The notes under the pieces: generated by a model | What the model was told of the DNA's origin: nothing | What the model saw: the letters and a program-made list of their open reading frames with translations, nothing else | Databases searched by the model: none | NCBI GenBank assembly: GCA_041394945.1 | Contig: JAWKHH010000002.1 | Span: 690,501 to 754,500 of the forward strand | From: Bryobacteraceae bacterium | GTDB taxonomy: Bacteria; Acidobacteriota; Terriglobia; Bryobacterales; Bryobacteraceae | Direction of reading: 5' to 3' | DNA length: 64,000 nt | Position numbers and translations under genes: made by a program | Part shown: piece by piece, positions 7,968 to 17,820 of the stretch | Layout of the letters: each line of letters starts with the position of its first letter | Numbering within the stretch: position 1 is the first letter of the stretch

Positions 7968-9413
7968 ATGATGCCCCCCATCTCCACCGGTACCGATGCC
8001 TCTGCTCAACAGGAGCCTTCCGCGATCGAGAAGTTGCTGGCCGGCACGCGATCCGGCTACGTGGAACCGGAGCCGGCTCCGGAGGCTGAGGCGGAGGCGG
8101 ACCAGGACTCGTATGCGGACTCTTACGGTCCGCTCGAGCCGGCGATCCCGGAAACGGTGGAAGAGGCTGGGGTTACGAGCACCATGATCGAGCAACTGAT
8201 CATGAAGACGCTCTATTTCCGCAGCGAGACACTGGGCCGGGATCTGTCGCTGTCGTTGGGCCTGAAGTTCAGCGTGATCGAGGATCTGCTGGATTTTCTG
8301 AAACGGCAGCATCTCATCCAGGTGAAGAAGTCGCTTGGGATGGGAGCGATCTCGGCGATCTACAGCCTGACCGAATCGGGGAGGCAACTGGCGCGCGACT
8401 ATCTGGACGCGAATCAGTACGCGGGCCGCGTACCGGTTCCGCTGGCGCAGTACACGGAGTTCGTTCATGCGCAGCGGCGGCCGGAGAGCTGGCTGACGCC
8501 GGAGATGCTGAAGAAGGCGTTCGAGCACATGGTGGTGACGCCGGACCTGATCGCCGCGCTGGGGCCGGCGGTGAATGCGGGGAAGTCGTTTCTGATCTAC
8601 GGACAGGCTGGCAACGGCAAGACCTATCTGGCAGAGGCGCTGTTCGATCTCGACGACAGCCCGATCTTCATTCCCTACGCGATTGAAGCGCAGGGGATGA
8701 CGATCCAACTGTTCGATCCGCTCTACCACACGCCGGTGGAGGAGATCCGGGAAGAGAGCCTGCTCGCCTTCGCGGCCCAGCCGACGCACGACATGCGCTG
8801 GGTGCGGGTGCGGCGGCCGTTCATCGTCACCGGCGGTGAACTGGACCTTTCGATGCTGGATCTTTCCTACAACGAGTCTTCCCGGTATTACGACGCGCCG
8901 CTGCAGCTCAAGGCGAACAACGGGATCTATCTGATCGACGATTTCGGGCGCCAGAAGGCGACTCCGGCGGAGATCCTGAACCGGTGGATCGTGCCGATGG
9001 AACGGCGTGTGGATTACCTTACGTTCAAGAACGGCACGAAGATGCACGTCCCGTTCGAGTGTTTTCTGATCTTCTCGAGCAACCTGAAGCCGGACATGCT
9101 CGGCGACGAAGCGTTTCTGCGCCGGATTCAGTACAAGATGCTGATGCGGAATCCGAGCGAGGAGGAGTTCCGCGAGATCTTCATCCGATTCTGCGAGCAG
9201 GTGGAGATTCCCTTCGAACCGGGGTTGCTCGATCGCTTCCTGGTGAAGCACTACCGTAGTACCGGCAAGAAACGCCGCCGCTGCCATCCGCGCGACGTGC
9301 TGACGCACGCCGTGGACCTGATCCGGTTCGAACGACGCATGTGGAAGCTTACCGACGAAGTGCTCGACCACGCCTTCGATACCTGCTTCGTCCGCACCGA
9401 CGAAGAAGAATAG
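7968..9413 (+). CDS. AAA ATPase with N-terminal winged-helix-like region
   Basis: A 481-aa cytoplasmic P-loop ATPase. An acidic low-complexity stretch (about residues 30-65) precedes a helical winged-helix-like segment (70-150), then an AAA module with Walker A GQAGNGKT (212-219) and Walker B YLIDDF (321-326). The C-terminal part is helical, with GKKRRRCHPRDVL. Two adjacent ATGs (7968 and 7971) are possible starts. The gene converges on the tadC-tadB-cpaB cluster. Similar ATPases are often found near pilus genes in Acidobacteria, so a link to pilus assembly or its regulation is inferred but unproven. It is not the TadA/CpaF secretion ATPase. Confidence 0.7.
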   Translation: MMPPISTGTDASAQQEPSAIEKLLAGTRSGYVEPEPAPEAEAEADQDSYADSYGPLEPAIPETVEEAGVTSTMIEQLIMKTLYFRSETLGRDLSLSLGLKFSVIEDLLDFLKRQHLIQVKKSLGMGAISAIYSLTESGRQLARDYLDANQYAGRVPVPLAQYTEFVHAQRRPESWLTPEMLKKAFEHMVVTPDLIAALGPAVNAGKSFLIYGQAGNGKTYLAEALFDLDDSPIFIPYAIEAQGMTIQLFDPLYHTPVEEIREESLLAFAAQPTHDMRWVRVRRPFIVTGGELDLSMLDLSYNESSRYYDAPLQLKANNGIYLIDDFGRQKATPAEILNRWIVPMERRVDYLTFKNGTKMHVPFECFLIFSSNLKPDMLGDEAFLRRIQYKMLMRNPSEEEFREIFIRFCEQVEIPFEPGLLDRFLVKHYRSTGKKRRRCHPRDVLTHAVDLIRFERRMWKLTDEVLDHAFDTCFVRTDEEE

Positions 9414-9453
9414 GCGGCCCGGTTCCGCTGTCGTGCAGTGGGGATGCGGCTGG

Positions 9454-10350
9454 CTACTTCAGGAAGTTGTCGAGAAACTGGCGCATCTGGAAGTAGGCGG
9501 GGCCGAGGGTGACCAGCAGGACCGACGGGAAGATCAGGAAGAACACGGGCAGCACCAGTTTGACGGTCAGCTTCCGGGCGGCTTCCTGCGCGCCTTGCCG
9601 CATCCGTGATCGCAAGTAGTGGGAGTGGGCGCGGAGGGCCGGGCCGAGCGGAGTGCCGAACCGTTCGCCGTCCATGAGGACGGCGGCGACCTTGCGGAGC
9701 TCATCCTCGCCGCTCCGCTCGCCGAGTCGATAGAGGGCCTCGCCCCTTGCGGTGCCGGCGTTGATTTCGAGGCAGCAGTACATGAACTCGGAGGCGAGTT
9801 CAGGGAACACGCCCTGAATTGCCTGAGCGGTTTCCTGCATGGCCTGGTCGAGCGGTTGACCGGCTTCGAGCGCAAGGACGAGGAGGTCGAGCGCGGGAGG
9901 GAGCCCGGAGCGGATCCGGCGGACCCGGAACCGGACGACGCCTTCGAGTACGCGCGATGGCAGCAGGAATCCGAATCCAGCGCCGCAGAGCGTGGCGAGC
10001 AGCATGGAGTCGCCTCCACGGAGGGCGGCGACCGCGGAGAAGACGACGGCGAGGACAACGGCGCCGGCGACCTGGATGCCTTGAAAGATGGTGCGGGCGT
10101 CCGGCGAGCGGTGTCCGGCGCGGAACAGGAGCTTCAGCAGTCTTTCTTCGTTTTCGCCGCCCCGATTGGGAATCAGGCGGCCGAGGGCGGCGAGGAGGTC
10201 GTGAGCAGCGGGCGAGGCGGAGGGCGGCGTGAAATAGCCGGAAGGGGCTTCGGGCGCCGACTGCAGGCGGAGGACGAGGTATCCGGCTGCCGCAACGGCG
10301 GCGGCGACCGTGAAGAAGAAGAGCGGCAGCAGCCAGAACAGCGGGTTCAT
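9454..10350 (-). CDS. tadC: Tad pilus inner-membrane platform protein TadC
   Basis: A 298-aa type II secretion F-domain membrane protein. One membrane helix lies near residues 5-26, two more near 95-135, and a final hydrophobic helix near 270-290. The conserved F-domain block between them contains LDLLVLALEAGQPLDQAM. TadC pairs with TadB to form the inner-membrane platform that assembles Flp pilin. The start at 10350 overlaps the tadB stop as ATGA, which fixes it. Last gene of cpaB-tadB-tadC. Confidence 0.88.
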   Translation of the reverse strand: MNPLFWLLPLFFFTVAAAVAAAGYLVLRLQSAPEAPSGYFTPPSASPAAHDLLAALGRLIPNRGGENEERLLKLLFRAGHRSPDARTIFQGIQVAGAVVLAVVFSAVAALRGGDSMLLATLCGAGFGFLLPSRVLEGVVRFRVRRIRSGLPPALDLLVLALEAGQPLDQAMQETAQAIQGVFPELASEFMYCCLEINAGTARGEALYRLGERSGEDELRKVAAVLMDGERFGTPLGPALRAHSHYLRSRMRQGAQEAARKLTVKLVLPVFFLIFPSVLLVTLGPAYFQMRQFLDNFLK

Positions 10351-11330
10351 AGGCGGACGTCCACGAGCTTCTGGATCACCATGTGCGCGGCGATCAGGCA
10401 CCCGCCGGCGACCCAGATCAACTGGTTCCCGGTGGGATCGTTCCACAGCACCAGCAGGCTGGTGGGGTTGACGAAGGCCATGATGCCGGCGATGGCCATC
10501 GGCAGCACGGTGAGGATGGCGCCAGTGAGTTTTCCGTGGGCGGCGATGGACCGGACCTCGCCCTTGAGCGACGAACTTTCGCGCATGGTCTCGGCGAGCT
10601 TGCCGACAACCTCGTGCAGCTTGCCGCCAGTGCGCGTCTGCAGTTGGACGGCGGCGACGAAAATGTTGACTTCGACGACGGGAACCCGGTCAGCGAGGTG
10701 ACCGAGAGCGACCTCCCAGCTCAAGCCGAGTTTCCGTTCATCGACGGTCTTGCGCAGTTCCGGGCCGAGCGGCGCCGCGGTTTCCCGCGCGACGAGGTCG
10801 AGCGCCACCGCAAAGGGATTCCCCGCGCGCATGGCCCGGGAGAGCGTATCGAGGGCTTCGGGGAATTGCCGTTCGAACAGGACGAGGCGCTTTCTGCGAC
10901 GCCGGCGGACGATCAGATAGGGTGTGGAGGCGGCCACGGCGGCGGCGCCGAGTTTCAACCAGCGGGGCGCCCACAACATCGGCCAGAGGACGACGAAGGT
11001 GGCGGCTCCGGCAAGCAGCATCATGGCGGTGATGCGGCCCACCGACCAGTTCATGCCGGCTTCGGCGAGCGCGTGGCGCATCCGCTCGATTCCGTTGACG
11101 CGCGCCAGGAGCTGATCGAGCGCGGTGATCGAGCTCAGGGAATCCGCCTTGAGGATGCCGCCGGAGGCTTCCACCGGCGCGAGCCAGTTGATGGGCTGAT
11201 GAAGCGTTTCCCGTGGCTCGCCATCGGACTCGGGCTCAGCGTCGGAACCGGTCCGCCAGTAGAGCACGACCGCGGCGGCGACCACCAGGAAGGTCGCTCC
11301 GAAGACCCCGGCGATCAGGAGCGTGAGCAT
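10347..11330 (-). CDS. tadB: Tad pilus inner-membrane platform protein TadB
   Basis: A 327-aa type II secretion F-domain protein with an N-terminal membrane helix (3-24), a central helix pair (about 103-140), the family block FPEALDTLSRAMRAGNPF, and two C-terminal helices (about 265-320). With TadC it forms the pilus assembly platform at the inner membrane. It is coupled to tadC by a 4-base overlap and begins 6 bases after the cpaB stop. In most tad loci a secretin, TadZ and the TadA ATPase lie between cpaB and tadB; they are absent here. Confidence 0.88.
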   Translation of the reverse strand: MLTLLIAGVFGATFLVVAAAVVLYWRTGSDAEPESDGEPRETLHQPINWLAPVEASGGILKADSLSSITALDQLLARVNGIERMRHALAEAGMNWSVGRITAMMLLAGAATFVVLWPMLWAPRWLKLGAAAVAASTPYLIVRRRRRKRLVLFERQFPEALDTLSRAMRAGNPFAVALDLVARETAAPLGPELRKTVDERKLGLSWEVALGHLADRVPVVEVNIFVAAVQLQTRTGGKLHEVVGKLAETMRESSSLKGEVRSIAAHGKLTGAILTVLPMAIAGIMAFVNPTSLLVLWNDPTGNQLIWVAGGCLIAAHMVIQKLVDVRL

Positions 11331-11336
11331 CGGAGG

Positions 11337-12056
11337 CTAGTGGCTCGCCCCATTCCGCCGGGGACCCTGCATCAGTGTGTTCACGTCGAGGCGATTGCCG
11401 GCCGAGGCGCCGACTTCCTTGTCGAACGGATTCCGGAGCAGCAGCCGGACGCGGGCGACGGCGTCGGCGAGCGCGAGTTGATCGGCTTCGTCGGGCGTGG
11501 CGAGCAAGGTCACGACGGGAAGGGCGTTTTTGCCTGGCGACGCCTCCGCTTGTTTCTGGACGCGAAGAACTTCGATATCGCGGAGGACGGTTCTGGCCAC
11601 GGCATCCCGCTGCTCTCCCTGGATGGCGAGCACGTCGACGCGATGGCCGGGCTCAAGCAGTGAGAGCACGCCGCTCGAATCGGCTACCTGAATCGAGATC
11701 GCGCGCTTGCCGGTGGGAATCCCGAGCCCGCCACCGCTGGCGGACGAGACCAGGCGGGCCGAGGTCAACGGCTCGCCGGCGGCGATTTCGCGAACGGCCG
11801 CGAGCCCCTCGATATCGCCGGGATTGCGAAAGGCTCCCGCTGGAACCGACGCGGCTGGTGTCCTTACGGCCTTGGCGTCGGCGGCTGAGATGCGCTGGCC
11901 GCCGGGCAGGTTCCGCGCGGCAACCAGGATAGTTCCGTTGTCGCTGGCCGATGCCGGCGTGCTCAGCCTGCCTGCGACCAAGCCATAGAACACAGCCGTA
12001 CATACGGCTGCGACGACAAACGCGATCGATACCAGGGGGATCAGGTTTTTCTTCAT
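11337..12056 (-). CDS. cpaB: Flp pilus assembly protein CpaB/RcpC
   Basis: A 239-aa periplasmic protein with an N-terminal membrane anchor (about residues 5-25) and a SAF domain (about 40-105) containing ARNLPGGQRIS and AAGEPLTSARLV. A C-terminal RcpC-like region follows (ISIQVADSSGVLSLLEPGHRVDVLA). CpaB supports secretin and pilus assembly in Tad systems. The ATG at 12056 is preferred, but an upstream GTG at 12080 remains possible; an AGGGGGAG stretch upstream is too close to the GTG and rather far from the ATG. It precedes tadB by 6 bases. Confidence 0.85.
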   Translation of the reverse strand: MKKNLIPLVSIAFVVAAVCTAVFYGLVAGRLSTPASASDNGTILVAARNLPGGQRISAADAKAVRTPAASVPAGAFRNPGDIEGLAAVREIAAGEPLTSARLVSSASGGGLGIPTGKRAISIQVADSSGVLSLLEPGHRVDVLAIQGEQRDAVARTVLRDIEVLRVQKQAEASPGKNALPVVTLLATPDEADQLALADAVARVRLLLRNPFDKEVGASAGNRLDVNTLMQGPRRNGASH

Positions 12057-12125
12057 GTGGCCAGCGTCCAACACCGACACGACTCCCCCTTGTATCGGCT
12101 GCTTCGGGCCAGCTCTTTAGCTAAG

Positions 12126-12731
12126 CTAGGGGACGCGTTCGAGGGTGACGCTGGCGATGCGCACCGGCGTCACCGGGCGTTCGCCGTTGGTGGGCAGAGA
12201 GGTCACCTTACCCACCACGTCCTGGCCCTCCACCACCTGGCCGAAGATCGTGTGCAGCCCATTGAGATGTTGGGTGGTTGCGGGTCCGCCTTCGGTGATG
12301 AAGAACTGGCAGCTTCCGGTCTTGGGTCCGGAGTTGGCCATGGCGACGCGGCCGGGCCGGTCAAACGTGAGGGCGGTGACGATTTCGTCGGGGATGACGG
12401 CGGTGGCGCCGGCGCCATCGCCCAGCGGGTCGCCGCCTTGCATCATGAAGCCTGGGATGACGCGGTGGAAGGTAAGTCCTTTGTAGAAGGGCCGGCGGGA
12501 GGGGAGTCCCGTGCGTGGGTCGATGTAGGCGTGCTCGCCGGTGGCGAGCGACACGAAGTTCTTCACCGTCTCTGGAGCCTCCTTCTCGAACAGCCGGATG
12601 CGAATGCCGCCGACTGGCTCGAGCGCTTCCCCATCGCCCTTGGTGATCTGGATGGTGGCGTACAGGCCGGATTCGGGCGCTTGCGCGAAGGCGACGGACG
12701 CAAGGACGGCGATGAGGAAGAGGCGGGTCAT
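12126..12731 (-). CDS. Cyclophilin-type peptidyl-prolyl isomerase, exported
   Basis: A 201-aa cyclophilin catalysing cis-trans isomerisation of X-Pro bonds. A short signal peptide (residues 1-17, ...ASVAFA) points to the periplasm. The catalytic-site blocks are FHRVIPGFMMQGGDP, GRVAMANSGPKTGSCQFFIT and HLNGLHTIFGQVVEG. The ATG overlaps the mqnE stop as ATGA, so it is translated from the prenyltransferase-mqnE transcript. The link to quinone genes looks positional rather than functional. Confidence 0.95.
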   Translation of the reverse strand: MTRLFLIAVLASVAFAQAPESGLYATIQITKGDGEALEPVGGIRIRLFEKEAPETVKNFVSLATGEHAYIDPRTGLPSRRPFYKGLTFHRVIPGFMMQGGDPLGDGAGATAVIPDEIVTALTFDRPGRVAMANSGPKTGSCQFFITEGGPATTQHLNGLHTIFGQVVEGQDVVGKVTSLPTNGERPVTPVRIASVTLERVP

Positions 12732-13864
12732 ACTAATACAGTGAAGGCGGTTTCGGTGCGTTGGACCGGGCGATAGAGCGTATCGCGCTCGACGGGTTCC
12801 CGGCCGGACTTGCGGATCAGAGCGAGCAACTCGCCGCGGCGCATGGACTGGCTGGTGGTGGCCCCGGCGTCGTGATAGATCTTTTCCTCGACCACCGTGC
12901 CGTCGATGTCGTCGGCGCCGAAGCGCTGGGCAATCTGCGCGATCTTCGGCGTCATCATGATCCAGTAGGCCTTGATGTGGGGAATATTGTCGAGCATCAG
13001 GCGGGCGACGGCGATCGCCTTTAGGTCCATGAACCCGGTGGTGCGGGCGATGTGGGAGAGGGGCGTGTTGTCGGGGTGGAAGGCGAGCGGAATGTAGGTG
13101 ACGAAGCCGTTGGTGTCGTCCTGGAGGGCGCGGAGCTTCACGAGGTGATCGACGCGATCCTCTTCGTTCTCGAGGTGCCCGTAGAGCATGGTGCAGTTGG
13201 AGTGCAGGCCGAGGTCATGAGCGATACGGGCGGTTTCGAGCCACTCGTCGCCGTCAATTTTGTGATCGCAGATGATGCGGCGGACGTGCTCGACGAAGAT
13301 TTCGGCGCCGCCGCCGGGTAGCGAGTCCATGCCGGCTTCCTTGAGTTGGGTCAGGGCCTCGCGGATGGAGACCTTAGCGCGGCGTGCGAGGAAGGCGACT
13401 TCGACCATGGTCAGCGCCTTAAGGTGAACCTGCGGGTAGCGCTGTTTGAGGCCGCGCAGCATCTCGCAGAACCAATCGAGGCCGAGTTCGGGGTGGAGTC
13501 CGCCGACGATGTGGAACTCGGTGACAGCCTCGGCGACGCCGCGGCCGGCGGTTTCGTATACCTGATCGAGCGACATCGTGTAAGCGCGCGGATCCTTGGC
13601 CTTCTTCCCGAAGGCGCAGAGACGGCAACTGGCGACACAGACGTCGGTGGGGTTGATGTGGCGGTTGACGTTGAAGTACGTCACATTGCCGTGGAGGCGT
13701 TCGCGGACGAGGTTGGCGAGGTAGCCGACGGCGAGGAGGTCCGGTGAGCGATAGAGGGCGACGCCGTCTTCGGGCGAGAGACGGTCGCTGGCGAGGACTT
13801 TGTCGAGGATGGGGAGGAGACGGCGGTCGTCGAAGCGCGGCGACGGATCAGGGATCGGATGCAT
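12728..13864 (-). CDS. mqnE: Aminofutalosine synthase (radical SAM)
   Basis: A 378-aa radical SAM enzyme of the futalosine menaquinone pathway, joining carboxyvinyloxybenzoate and SAM to give aminofutalosine. The cluster motif CVASCRLCAF (CX3CX2C) sits near residue 75, preceded by YFNVNRHINPTD. The GGLHPELGLDW, SNCTMLYGH and TYIPLAFHPDNT blocks match the MqnE/MqnC/CofH family, and length and context favour MqnE. The ATG at 13864 starts the conserved protein; further upstream in-frame sequence is antisense noise over the neighbouring gene. The gene follows the prenyltransferase after 5 bases and overlaps the cyclophilin. Confidence 0.92.
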   Translation of the reverse strand: MHPIPDPSPRFDDRRLLPILDKVLASDRLSPEDGVALYRSPDLLAVGYLANLVRERLHGNVTYFNVNRHINPTDVCVASCRLCAFGKKAKDPRAYTMSLDQVYETAGRGVAEAVTEFHIVGGLHPELGLDWFCEMLRGLKQRYPQVHLKALTMVEVAFLARRAKVSIREALTQLKEAGMDSLPGGGAEIFVEHVRRIICDHKIDGDEWLETARIAHDLGLHSNCTMLYGHLENEEDRVDHLVKLRALQDDTNGFVTYIPLAFHPDNTPLSHIARTTGFMDLKAIAVARLMLDNIPHIKAYWIMMTPKIAQIAQRFGADDIDGTVVEEKIYHDAGATTSQSMRRGELLALIRKSGREPVERDTLYRPVQRTETAFTVLV

Positions 13865-13869
13865 CGGAT

Positions 13870-14793
<924 letters not shown>

Positions 14794-14797
14794 TACT

Positions 14798-14808
14798 TAC
14801 AATAGATT
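14798..14808. promoter_or_regulatory. Overlapping divergent -10 boxes, mqnP/larB
   Basis: The 21-base gap between the two divergent start codons contains TATTGT on the minus strand (14804-14799, 5 bases before the mqnP GTG). On the plus strand it contains TACAAT (14798-14803) and TAGATT (14803-14808, 6 bases before the larB ATG). No ribosome-binding site is visible either way, which suggests leaderless or very short-leader transcripts. Confidence 0.45.
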
Positions 14809-14814
14809 TTACCG

Positions 14815-15561
14815 ATGGACGAAACGCAATTGAAGACGCTGCTGGGGCAAGTACGCGATGGGGCCGTGGATGTGGACGAAGCGATCGGCCGGCTGCGGCA
14901 CATGCCGTTCGAGGATTTGGGGTTCGCGAAGGTGGATCACCACCGGGCGCTGCGCCATGGAATGCCGGAGGTGATCTTCGGGCAGGGGAAGTCGCCGGAG
15001 CACGTGTTGGCGATCGCTTCGAAGCTGCTGGAGCGCTCGCCGAACCTGCTGGCGACGCGCGTGGAAGAGCGGGCGGCGGAGATGCTGACGGGGCGGTTCC
15101 CCGAGGCGGAGTATTTTCCGTTGTCGCGGGTTGTGCGAGTGTGGCGGGATCGCGAGATCCGGGGCAAAGGGCGAATCGCGGTGATCTGCGCGGGGACCAG
15201 CGATATCCCGGTGGCGGAGGAGGCCCGGTTGACGGCGGAAGCGATGGGCAACGAGGTGGATTCGATCCAGGATGTAGGCGTGGCGGGGATACACCGGCTG
15301 ATGGCGAACCGGGAGCGGATCGCGGCGGCGCGCGTGGCGGTGGTGTGCGCGGGGATGGAGGGGGCGCTGCCGAGCGCGGTGGGGGGGCTGGTGTCGTGCC
15401 CGGTGATCGCGGTGCCGACCAGCGTCGGGTACGGGGCGAGCTTCCATGGGCTGGCGGCGCTGCTCGGGATGCTGAATAGCTGCTCGAGCAACGTAGCGGT
15501 GGTGAATATCGACAACGGGTTTGGCGGGGGGTATGTGGCGAGCTTGATCAATCGGGGGTAG
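14815..15561 (+). CDS. larB: LarB, nickel-pincer cofactor synthase (AIR carboxylase-like)
   Basis: A 248-aa protein matching LarB, which carboxylates and hydrolyses nicotinic acid adenine dinucleotide in making the nickel-pincer nucleotide cofactor of lactate racemase-type enzymes. The N-terminal LarB region (about 1-110, with FAKVDHHRALRHGMPEVIFG) is followed by a PurE-like domain with ICAGTSDIPVAEEA, VVCAGMEGALPSAVGGL and VPTSVGYG. larC, larE and a lactate racemase are not in this window, so the cofactor role depends on genes elsewhere. No Shine-Dalgarno is evident. Confidence 0.9.
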   Translation: MDETQLKTLLGQVRDGAVDVDEAIGRLRHMPFEDLGFAKVDHHRALRHGMPEVIFGQGKSPEHVLAIASKLLERSPNLLATRVEERAAEMLTGRFPEAEYFPLSRVVRVWRDREIRGKGRIAVICAGTSDIPVAEEARLTAEAMGNEVDSIQDVGVAGIHRLMANRERIAAARVAVVCAGMEGALPSAVGGLVSCPVIAVPTSVGYGASFHGLAALLGMLNSCSSNVAVVNIDNGFGGGYVASLINRG

Positions 15562-15618
15562 GGGCGGTGGATGGGCGCCTTGGGTGGAGTTCGGAGCCGC
15601 CACGGGAGATGGCCAAGC

Positions 15619-16047
15619 TCAACTCTCGATGGCTCGCCAGCCGGCGAAATCCTTAACCGTAGCGCACGCCGGACCGCCGTCCCGCCCTGTTCCCGGAACA
15701 CGCGCTTCGAGCACGCCGCCCGCCTCGATCATGGCGTCGCTGATCCCTTCGAGCGGCACCTTGAGACGGCGGGTCCAACAGGAGTCCAACTGCCCGGCAC
15801 ACGTACCGATGTCGAGGTAAACGAAGCGCTGCCGCGGCGGGCCTTGCACGAACGGCCCGCCGAGCGCCGCCGCGCCGCCCGAGCCCCCCGCTCGAACCCG
15901 CGGCTCGAAATGGAAGATCAGGTCGTTTCCGACGGCACGCTGTCTTTGGATGGGCTCGTAATTGCTTCCGCTCCCCTTCTGCAATGCGTACTCCACGCCC
16001 GGAGGCGGGTCCACGAGCACAATGCAAAGTGTCAGCGGGGTCGCCAT
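15619..16047 (-). CDS. DUF5990-family protein
   Basis: A 142-aa cytoplasmic protein resembling the DUF5990 family, with an opening IVLVDPPPGVEYALQKG, a central GGPFVQGPPRQRFVYLDIG, then AGQLDSCWTRRLKVPL and the end PGTGRDGGPACATVK. The family has no established function as far as I know. Initiation is probably near-leaderless: TAAACT (16060-16055) lies 7 bases before the ATG and no ribosome-binding site is present. It is 41 bases downstream of the 127-aa gene on the same strand. Confidence 0.7.
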   Translation of the reverse strand: MATPLTLCIVLVDPPPGVEYALQKGSGSNYEPIQRQRAVGNDLIFHFEPRVRAGGSGGAAALGGPFVQGPPRQRFVYLDIGTCAGQLDSCWTRRLKVPLEGISDAMIEAGGVLEARVPGTGRDGGPACATVKDFAGWRAIES

Positions 16048-16088
16048 TCGTTCGAGTTTACCGCTGCTTCGCCGACGGCCCCAGCAAC

Positions 16089-16472
16089 TTATCGGCTGGC
16101 TGCGGCGGCCATTGCCATTGGGACTTCGGCTTCCTCAGCGGTTACATAGAACTGGAATAGCGGCTGAGGGCCGGAGTTGTGCCAGCGGCTGATTCTCCAG
16201 CGCACCCGCAGGCGGTCGATGTCGTTCACCTGGTCGCGCTGAACAGATTGGGAATATTCGCCGCAGTAGAACTTGCGGGCGAAGTAGAGCAGCGGGCGCC
16301 AGTTTTCTTCGTTGGCGGGCGCGCCTTCGATGACGACATCAAGGCTTTCCTGTTCGACGATACGGGTGATTCCAACGGTAATCCGGAGCGTGTCGGCGTC
16401 CGGGACGGGCCAAGAGGGTGAAACACCGTCCTCCCGCCGGACTTCCTCAGTAACCAGATAGGCTGGCGACAT
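16089..16472 (-). CDS. Unknown 127-aa protein
   Basis: Not recognised. The start at 16472 (MSPAYLVTEEVRRED) is chosen because AAGGAG lies about 9 bases upstream; longer in-frame extensions run into the neighbouring oxidoreductase. The protein looks beta-rich and basic-aromatic near RVRWRISRWHNSGPQP and ends in an alanine-rich tail. There is no signal peptide or membrane segment. It lies between the oxidoreductase and the DUF5990 gene on the same strand. Confidence 0.55.
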   Translation of the reverse strand: MSPAYLVTEEVRREDGVSPSWPVPDADTLRITVGITRIVEQESLDVVIEGAPANEENWRPLLYFARKFYCGEYSQSVQRDQVNDIDRLRVRWRISRWHNSGPQPLFQFYVTAEEAEVPMAMAAAASR

Positions 16473-16554
16473 AGGCTCAGACTCCTTCGGGGGAAAAGAT
16501 TCTGACCGGCGATCTGTCTTCAGCATGGCACACTTCGGCGCCCGAGAAAAGGGG

Positions 16555-17736
16555 TTAGCCAGGCGCGCGGCCGTAGTCGGGAATGCGCATGGTTTCGCCG
16601 CCGCGAAGCGCACTCTGGTGCGCCACGATGCCGGGCAGTGTGTATGCGATCGCTTCCCATATATTGACAGACGGGTGGCGGTCCTCAACGATAGCCCGCA
16701 GGAATTCGTGTGTCAGAAACGTGTGCGATCCACCGTGTCCGCTTTTCACGCGTAGCGGCGCGGGCAGGCGGTCCAGGTGATCGGGCTGAGCGTAGGCCGT
16801 GCGGGCGACTTTTCCTTCGGGATAGCCGTTTGCGTCGATCACGGTTTTGCCGTCCTTCGAGATCTGGAAGACCGTGTTCGGCGAGCCTTCCGGGCGCGCC
16901 ATGACATAGCTCATGCGGTCGCCGTAGAAGAGCCCGCGCTCAGTGCCCCCGGCGGCGATGTGCCAGAAGACGGAGATGCGGGCCGAGTGGCCACCGCTCG
17001 TTTTGAACATGCCGGTGGTGTTCCAGAAGGGATTCCGGTACTGGTTTGTCTTGAGTATCTCGTGACCGTCGCCCCAGCCGAACGCGGTGACCTCGGTGAG
17101 CCGCTCGCCGGTGACGGGCACGACGATGCCGGTGGAGTGCGTGGGGTAGTGCATCGGCGGGAAGCCGTGGCGCCAGGTGGGGAAGCCGCGGTCGTCGAAC
17201 ATGAGCGGCAGCAGACCTTCATGGTGGTACTCGGCTTCGGAGTAGAAGATGGTTCCGAACCTGCCTTCGCGCGCCCAGTCCCGGCAGGTGATCACTTCGG
17301 GGCGGTAGTAGCTGGTTTCGGCCATCATGTAGCGCATGCCGGTGCTCTTCACCGTGTCGAGGATTTCGATCAGTTCCTCTTCGCTCATCGCGGCCGGGAC
17401 GGCGCTGATGACGTGCTTGCCGGCTTTCATCGCGGTGACGGCCATCCAGGCGTGCAACGGGGCGGGAGTGAAGACGCCGACGGCGTCGAGGCCGGGATGC
17501 GCAAGCATGGCGCGAAACTCCTTGAACGTGTTTCCGCAGCGGTAGACCTCGCTGAGCCGCTGGAGGCGGTCGGGGCGGATGTCGCATACGGCTTCGACGG
17601 TGCAGTCCGGGTCGAGATGCCATTGGAAGGTGGACCCGAATCCGCCGCCGACGACGCCGATGCGGACTTTGCGGGATTGCGCAGCGAGCGTCGAAGCGGC
17701 AGCGCTCGAGATCAAGGCACGGCGGGTAAGCGTCAT
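16555..17736 (-). CDS. Gfo/Idh/MocA-family oxidoreductase, Tat-like leader
   Basis: A 393-aa NAD(P)-dependent oxidoreductase. The leader MTLTRRALISSAAASTLAA looks like a weak twin-arginine or similar export signal. A Rossmann domain follows with VRIGVVGGGFG (about residues 24-34), VCDIRPDRL, and the family segment AGKHVISAVPAAMSEEEL (EKP-like, with the Lys replaced). The C-terminal half is the alpha/beta substrate domain. Substrate cannot be told; relatives in this phylum act on sugars or sugar derivatives. The ATG at 17736 was chosen because it opens the leader. It is divergent from TonB receptor 1, with 95 bases between. Confidence 0.85.
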   Translation of the reverse strand: MTLTRRALISSAAASTLAAQSRKVRIGVVGGGFGSTFQWHLDPDCTVEAVCDIRPDRLQRLSEVYRCGNTFKEFRAMLAHPGLDAVGVFTPAPLHAWMAVTAMKAGKHVISAVPAAMSEEELIEILDTVKSTGMRYMMAETSYYRPEVITCRDWAREGRFGTIFYSEAEYHHEGLLPLMFDDRGFPTWRHGFPPMHYPTHSTGIVVPVTGERLTEVTAFGWGDGHEILKTNQYRNPFWNTTGMFKTSGGHSARISVFWHIAAGGTERGLFYGDRMSYVMARPEGSPNTVFQISKDGKTVIDANGYPEGKVARTAYAQPDHLDRLPAPLRVKSGHGGSHTFLTHEFLRAIVEDRHPSVNIWEAIAYTLPGIVAHQSALRGGETMRIPDYGRAPG

Positions 17737-17820
17737 GATTCTCAATTCTGCCGCATGCGCCATCGCCGTGCACATTGGGTTGAGTTCATTCTGGAAGTTG
17801 AAGCCGTAATATATTCTCAG

